This document shows positions 24,419 through 28,567 of a stretch of 28,567 nt of DNA, piece by piece (the stretch's first letter is position 1; every line of letters starts with the position of its first letter). The notes beneath the pieces are model-generated. The model made no database searches, was not told the origin of the DNA, and worked only from the letters and a program-made list of their open reading frames with translations. The stretch comes from DATMQA01 sp035566895 (GTDB lineage Bacteria > Verrucomicrobiota > Verrucomicrobiia > Limisphaerales > UBA8199). The position numbers were made by a program, and so were the translations under genes. Location of the stretch: assembly GCA_035566895.1 (NCBI GenBank), contig DATMQA010000222.1, forward strand, positions 1-28,567, in the 5' to 3' direction.

Positions 24419-24840
24419 TTGGTGCGCAACGGGATTTTTTTGTCTGGGGAAAGTATCCACGCGGAGGGGTGGGGGTCAAACCCAATCCTGGGATAGTAAC
24501 CCTCCGCTTTGGGCGCGGCCAACAGGATGATCCGGGCGCGGCCGCCGAGTTGGGCTTTGGTAAGCGCAATCAGGTTCCTGCCAATGCCACGCTTCTGGTA
24601 AGCCTCGTCCACCGCCAAATCGGAGAGATAGCAGCAAAACTCAAAATCCGTCACCGAGCGGGCGACACCGACCAGCTTCTCGCCGGCCCACGCGGTGCAG
24701 AGCAGGTTTGCGTGCCGGAGCATCGCGGCGATGCACTTGGAATCATCCACCGGACGCCGTTCGGCCAGCGTTGAGCGGCGCAGCAGGTTGACGAACTGCG
24801 AGGCGGTAATCGCGCGAGACGCGTCGTAATGGATTTCCAT
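24415..24840 (-). CDS. GNAT-family N-acetyltransferase
   Basis: 141 residues, cytoplasmic. The acetyl-CoA-binding motif A is seen in LSDLAVDEAYQKRGIGRNLI (RGIGRNL loop), and motif B as AEGYYPRIGF. Substrate unknown; small-molecule or protein acetylation are both possible. It lies 13 nt after the end of the large exported-protein gene on the same strand, and the downstream gene overlaps by 4 nt, suggesting one transcript. Confidence 0.82.
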   Translation of the reverse strand: MEIHYDASRAITASQFVNLLRRSTLAERRPVDDSKCIAAMLRHANLLCTAWAGEKLVGVARSVTDFEFCCYLSDLAVDEAYQKRGIGRNLIALTKAQLGGRARIILLAAPKAEGYYPRIGFDPHPSAWILSPDKKIPLRTK

Positions 24841-24853
24841 GTCGTGGCCAGTT

Positions 24854-27800
24854 TTACGGGCGGAGAGCGCGGTAGAACGTGGCCGGAGCGGTGGCGGGCA
24901 GCGGGAGGGTAATCAGGCGATTGGTCAACGTGAAGCTGGTTTGAGTGCCCCAGGTTCCCGGCAGGAGGCTGGCGTTGGAGAGGACCGAGTAAGCAGTGCC
25001 GGGCTGGCCGTAAAGGGTGAGTTGAAGGGAGTTGGAGGCAGCTAATCCCAGCACGGGTTCGATAGCGACGACGATGATTTGGCCGCTGGTGACGACACCG
25101 TTGCTGATAATGGGGCCGCCGGATTGGCGGCCGAGCAGTTGCGCGGCCGTCAAAGGCACGATGGCAGAATGGCCATTGGAGGTGGTCAGGAAGCCCAAAG
25201 CCACGACGGGCCGGACGCTGGCGGTTTGCTGGGAGGGATCGAGATTCAAGCTCAGGGCGTAGGTGTTGGAGCCGGCGGGCAGGAGCGTGGCCGCGGTGAC
25301 CTCGGGGGCCAGCGGGGACAGCGAGAGATTGGTCAGGAGCGAAACAGGGGCGCTGAGGAGGCAACTCAGATTCGTCAAAGGCAGGCTGGCGCGCAGCACG
25401 AAAGGAACGGTGCCGCTCTCGCCGGCGAGGACGTTTGTGGAGCCGAGGTTCAGCGTAATGTCGGGCAAGGTGTCGCGGACGATGACCGTGAACTGTTGGG
25501 TGGCGCTGAGGGGCGGCACGCCGTTATCGGTGACGATGATGGCGATGAGGTTGGTGCTGGGCCCCTGGGTATCGGAAGGCAGCCAACTGAAAATGCCGTT
25601 GGTCGGATTGATGGAGGTGCCGCTGGCCGCGCCGACACCCAAGCTGAAGGTGAGGACCTGGCCGGGGTCAGGATCGGTGGCGACGTTGGTGACGAGCAAG
25701 AGGAATCCCTCGTTGATGATATAGTTGGCGATGGGGGCCAGAGTGGGAGGATGGTTTACGAGGCGAACGACGACAGTTACCGAACCCGTGGCGCTGAGCG
25801 GGGGCTGGCCATTGTCGGTCGCGATGACAGAGAAAACATTCGTGCTGGCGCCGGCAGTTTGGGCCGTGGGCCAGGTAATCAGGCCGGTGGCGGGGTTGAG
25901 GCTGAGGGATGCGGGGGCACCTGGGCCGAGTCTAAAGGTTAGGGACTCGCCGGGTTCAGGTTCGCTGGCCGGCAAGGTGAGGCTCAAGGTGTCGCCTTCG
26001 TTGATAACGACATTGGTGGCCGCGAGAATGATCGGGGGCGCGTTGGTGAGGTTGACAGTGGTTTGGGCATCGGGGACGTCCGGCTGGGCTTGGCGGTTTC
26101 CGGCGGCATCGGTGGCCAGCGAGTAAAAGGCGTAGGTGTGGCCAAGCTGGCCCGGATAAAGCGAGCTGGTGAAAGTGGACCGCTGGAGCCACGGGGCAAA
26201 AGGACCGCTGTCCGTACTGACGAAGATGTCGAAGAAAGCGATGCCGCTGCCGCCGGGGTTGTCGGAGCCGCTCCAATTGAGACTGATTTGCGGGTAGCTG
26301 TTGGCGGGCAAGACCGCGACGGCGCTGGTGGGCGGGGTGGTGTCGGGTGCCGGAGGCGATTGGTAATACAAGGTGTAGCTGCCGGTGCTGCCGTAATCCA
26401 GCAGATGGAGGACGTTCTCGCGAATAGGCGGATGGCCACCGCCGATGAAGGTGCGGTCGGTGGTCCAGACGTTAGTGTTGAAATAGATTTGGACGCCATC
26501 GGAGCGGACAACGCGGGTGAGAGTGAACTGGCCGTTTCCGGGGTCCGGGACCTGCAGATAGACCCAGCCGGCCGGCATCTGGGCGGTGAGTTGAACGGCC
26601 AGGTGCCCCGAGCTGGCGGGCGCGTCGATGGTCGCCTGCGTCACGCCTGACACGGGGTTGGTGGTGCCATCGCTGAGGTAAATTTTATCCGGCAAGTTGT
26701 TCAAGTTAGGCGAGTCTTCGACGAGGAAATCGGGCTGTCCATCCTCGAAGGCGCCCTGGGCCTGCACGAGGTGGATCAGTCCGTGGATGCTGAGGTCATC
26801 GATGAGCGAGAGGTTGGTAAGGCCGAGATCATCGACATGCTGGAAGTTGGCCTGGTAATCGAGGAACAATCCTTGCAGCGTGGAAGTCAGATACCAAAGG
26901 CCAATGCCGCGCGCGCCGGGGCCGAGCGTGCCGAAATTGGCGGTCAGCGAAGGCGTTTGGGGCTGGCCTTCGACCACCGAGCCGATGATTTTGAAGTCGA
27001 TGGCCAGGCCCTTCTCGTTATCGACAATTTTAGGCCGGCTCGAGATGATGCGAACGTTATTGGCGGAGCCCTGGCCGCGGTTTTCGACCATCACGCCCAG
27101 CACAAACGGAATCGAAGGTTCGATCTGGGGAGTCAACGGGTCATCGCCATAAACGTCACGCTGTTGGAAATACTTCACGTGGAGGGCAGGGTCGGGATAG
27201 ACGGTGATGGGCGCGCCGAACAAAGGGATAGTGACGGTGTGACCATCCTGGGTGTATTGGAGAATGCCACCGACGCTGTATAGGGTGGGTCCGTTGGTGG
27301 CGGCCTGGCGAGTGGGCACGAGCGTCCAGGAGGCCGAGCCGCTGGCGAGCGTGGCCAGCAGGCCGGTACCGTCCACCGCGCCCAGGCCGGAGACGGTGGG
27401 CGAGCTGATGGTGAAGACGCCATTGGCAGACAGGCCGTTGCTGTCGCTAATCAACAGCAGGACCTTGATATTGGAGAGCGGGGAAGTGGGGGATTGGTTG
27501 TTCAACAGGAGCGTGGCGTTGAAGGCGTTGCGGGCCAGGATGAAGTCCTGGTCCAATTGGATTCTGACCTGGCCGCAGGTGCCGGCCTGGGTGCCGGTCA
27601 TGCGGGCGAAAGTGCCGTCGCGCAAGGACAGCCAGAAGGCGGCCGGGTCGGAAATTCCCTGGGCGATATAACTATCGACGGACTCGCTGGCGGCCTGAAC
27701 GATGCTGAGCCATTGGTCGAAGGCGATGAAGTTGGTGATGCCATTGGCGGGGACCTGGTAGGAATTGACGATGCCGGCGGCGTAGTTGGTCATCGTACGG

Positions 27801-28567
27801 TTCCAGCGGTCTAGGAAGGCGTTGACGTCGTTGGTGACGAGCGGCCAGGGAATGGGCAGGGCCAGCACGGCCGCCCGTTCGGATGGAGTAATGAAGTAGC
27901 TGCCGGCGGTGTTGGTGGCCGCGGCGGCAGAGAACTGGTTCAGTAGAGCCTGGAGCGTCGAACCGTTGGTGACCTGCAACCAGGTGTTGGTGCCAAAGTA
28001 GTAGACGAACGGCACGACCATAGATTGCAAGCGGGCGGTTTCGGCGATGAGCGGCGCGTAGATATCGCCACTGGCCGAGGAACCGGCCAGCTTGCGAACA
28101 ACGGAGTGGGTGCCGCCCCCGAAAGGGTTGAAATCGCACGGACCGCAGTCGGTGGTGTCGCCGGGGATATTCTTGCAGGCGCCGCAGATTTCACAGCCGC
28201 AGGCGATGAGCCCGAGGACCTCGCCAACAAGAGGAATTTTTCCCCCCAATTCGAGTCCGAGACCTTCCCCGCACTCCGGCAAGCTACTCAGACAGCCGGC
28301 CAGAGCCTCAGGGGTGGCTTCCTGCTGGCCGATGCTTTTGCCGCAGTCATACGCGCCTTTGAAGCAGCCCAACAGCGGGAAGGGGTTTAAGAACTCGACC
28401 AGGCATTGGAACGCGGCCTGGTTCCGCGCGTCCGTGCACGGCTGACAGGAGGTTGGCTGTTCGCGGTAAACAGGCGGTTGGTTTACCGAGGCCAGCAAAT
28501 CCGGCCCCGTAGGCGGTTTGAAGAAAGGCCACGTGGTCTGACTGCTTCCGCCGCCGCCGCCACCGCC
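24854..28567 (-). CDS. Giant exported multidomain protein, N-terminus beyond the window
   Basis: The frame runs to the window's right edge without a start; the visible 1237 residues begin with a Gly run then SSQTTWPFFKPP. Parts in order: a Cys-rich region (about 40-155, with CQPC, CGCEICGAC and CGPC), a helical region, an Asn/Thr-rich beta region (~350-730), an FN3-like domain (DTTPPTSAVAVLP...SWSGSDN type), two cadherin/He_PIG-like domains with NEGDTLSLTL...GLITWPTAQ and INEGFLLLV...GIFSWLPS motifs, and a C-terminal ~70-residue domain ending ATFYRALRP, like the terminal beta domains of verrucomicrobial surface proteins. Probably a secreted or surface protein; no catalytic motif seen. Confidence 0.78.
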   Translation of the reverse strand, partial: GGGGGGGSSQTTWPFFKPPTGPDLLASVNQPPVYREQPTSCQPCTDARNQAAFQCLVEFLNPFPLLGCFKGAYDCGKSIGQQEATPEALAGCLSSLPECGEGLGLELGGKIPLVGEVLGLIACGCEICGACKNIPGDTTDCGPCDFNPFGGGTHSVVRKLAGSSASGDIYAPLIAETARLQSMVVPFVYYFGTNTWLQVTNGSTLQALLNQFSAAAATNTAGSYFITPSERAAVLALPIPWPLVTNDVNAFLDRWNRTMTNYAAGIVNSYQVPANGITNFIAFDQWLSIVQAASESVDSYIAQGISDPAAFWLSLRDGTFARMTGTQAGTCGQVRIQLDQDFILARNAFNATLLLNNQSPTSPLSNIKVLLLISDSNGLSANGVFTISSPTVSGLGAVDGTGLLATLASGSASWTLVPTRQAATNGPTLYSVGGILQYTQDGHTVTIPLFGAPITVYPDPALHVKYFQQRDVYGDDPLTPQIEPSIPFVLGVMVENRGQGSANNVRIISSRPKIVDNEKGLAIDFKIIGSVVEGQPQTPSLTANFGTLGPGARGIGLWYLTSTLQGLFLDYQANFQHVDDLGLTNLSLIDDLSIHGLIHLVQAQGAFEDGQPDFLVEDSPNLNNLPDKIYLSDGTTNPVSGVTQATIDAPASSGHLAVQLTAQMPAGWVYLQVPDPGNGQFTLTRVVRSDGVQIYFNTNVWTTDRTFIGGGHPPIRENVLHLLDYGSTGSYTLYYQSPPAPDTTPPTSAVAVLPANSYPQISLNWSGSDNPGGSGIAFFDIFVSTDSGPFAPWLQRSTFTSSLYPGQLGHTYAFYSLATDAAGNRQAQPDVPDAQTTVNLTNAPPIILAATNVVINEGDTLSLTLPASEPEPGESLTFRLGPGAPASLSLNPATGLITWPTAQTAGASTNVFSVIATDNGQPPLSATGSVTVVVRLVNHPPTLAPIANYIINEGFLLLVTNVATDPDPGQVLTFSLGVGAASGTSINPTNGIFSWLPSDTQGPSTNLIAIIVTDNGVPPLSATQQFTVIVRDTLPDITLNLGSTNVLAGESGTVPFVLRASLPLTNLSCLLSAPVSLLTNLSLSPLAPEVTAATLLPAGSNTYALSLNLDPSQQTASVRPVVALGFLTTSNGHSAIVPLTAAQLLGRQSGGPIISNGVVTSGQIIVVAIEPVLGLAASNSLQLTLYGQPGTAYSVLSNASLLPGTWGTQTSFTLTNRLITLPLPATAPATFYRALRP

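Overview
The window is a high-GC bacterial chromosome segment with dense, mostly ordinary genes. The gene order, the exported Thr/Asn-rich proteins, a TIGR03067-type protein, a Tat-exported Gfo/Idh/MocA oxidoreductase and the two-GspF secretion cluster suggest a member of the Verrucomicrobiota, probably of the Pedosphaera/Limisphaerales type. That placement is inference from gene content; no rRNA or tRNA gene is present to test it.

Layout. Positions 1-3781 (+): tyrA (5'-truncated by the window), aroA, cmk and plsC, that is aromatic amino acid synthesis followed by CMP kinase and a lysophosphatidate acyltransferase. 3871-5157 (-): a Tat-signal oxidoreductase convergent with plsC. 5319-7765 (-): cysS-tmk-DUF4404, with cysS and tmk overlapping by GTGA. 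8090-12780 (-): a compact type II secretion/type IV pilus-like cluster in the order E, F, F', I-like, J-like, K-like, with almost every junction overlapping. 12849-18514 (+): a small unknown protein, an exported M28 peptidase and, 3 nt later, an exported tricorn-like S41 protease. 18728-19699 (+): an alpha/beta hydrolase. 19808-20899 (-): an exported GH43 glycosidase. 21168-21845 (+): a double-CDGSH iron-sulfur protein. 22784-23627 (-): an RluE-like pseudouridine synthase and a 71-aa unknown. 23981-24840 (-): a TIGR03067-like secreted protein and a GNAT acetyltransferase, overlapping by ATGA. 24854-28567 (-): a very large exported protein with FN3-like and two cadherin-like domains, its N-terminus beyond the window.

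The most unusual property is between the genes. Nearly every larger intergenic gap carries a short degenerate tandem repeat with a unit of 6 to 11 bp, and none was noticed inside a functional gene. At least a dozen arrays are visible. One nonamer, consensus GRGTTAAAY, recurs in the same phase at three distant loci. In one it supplies the stop codon of the K-like pseudopilin gene; in another it lies in frame inside an orphan reading frame. The CDGSH/rluE gap is a 0.9-kb island holding at least six different arrays. I know of no function for these repeats.

I found no CRISPR array, transposase, prophage, toxin-antitoxin pair or defence system, and no gene cluster that clearly forms a new protein-based system. 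The candidates worth checking are the repeat families, the minimal two-GspF cluster and the linked tricorn/M28 peptidases.
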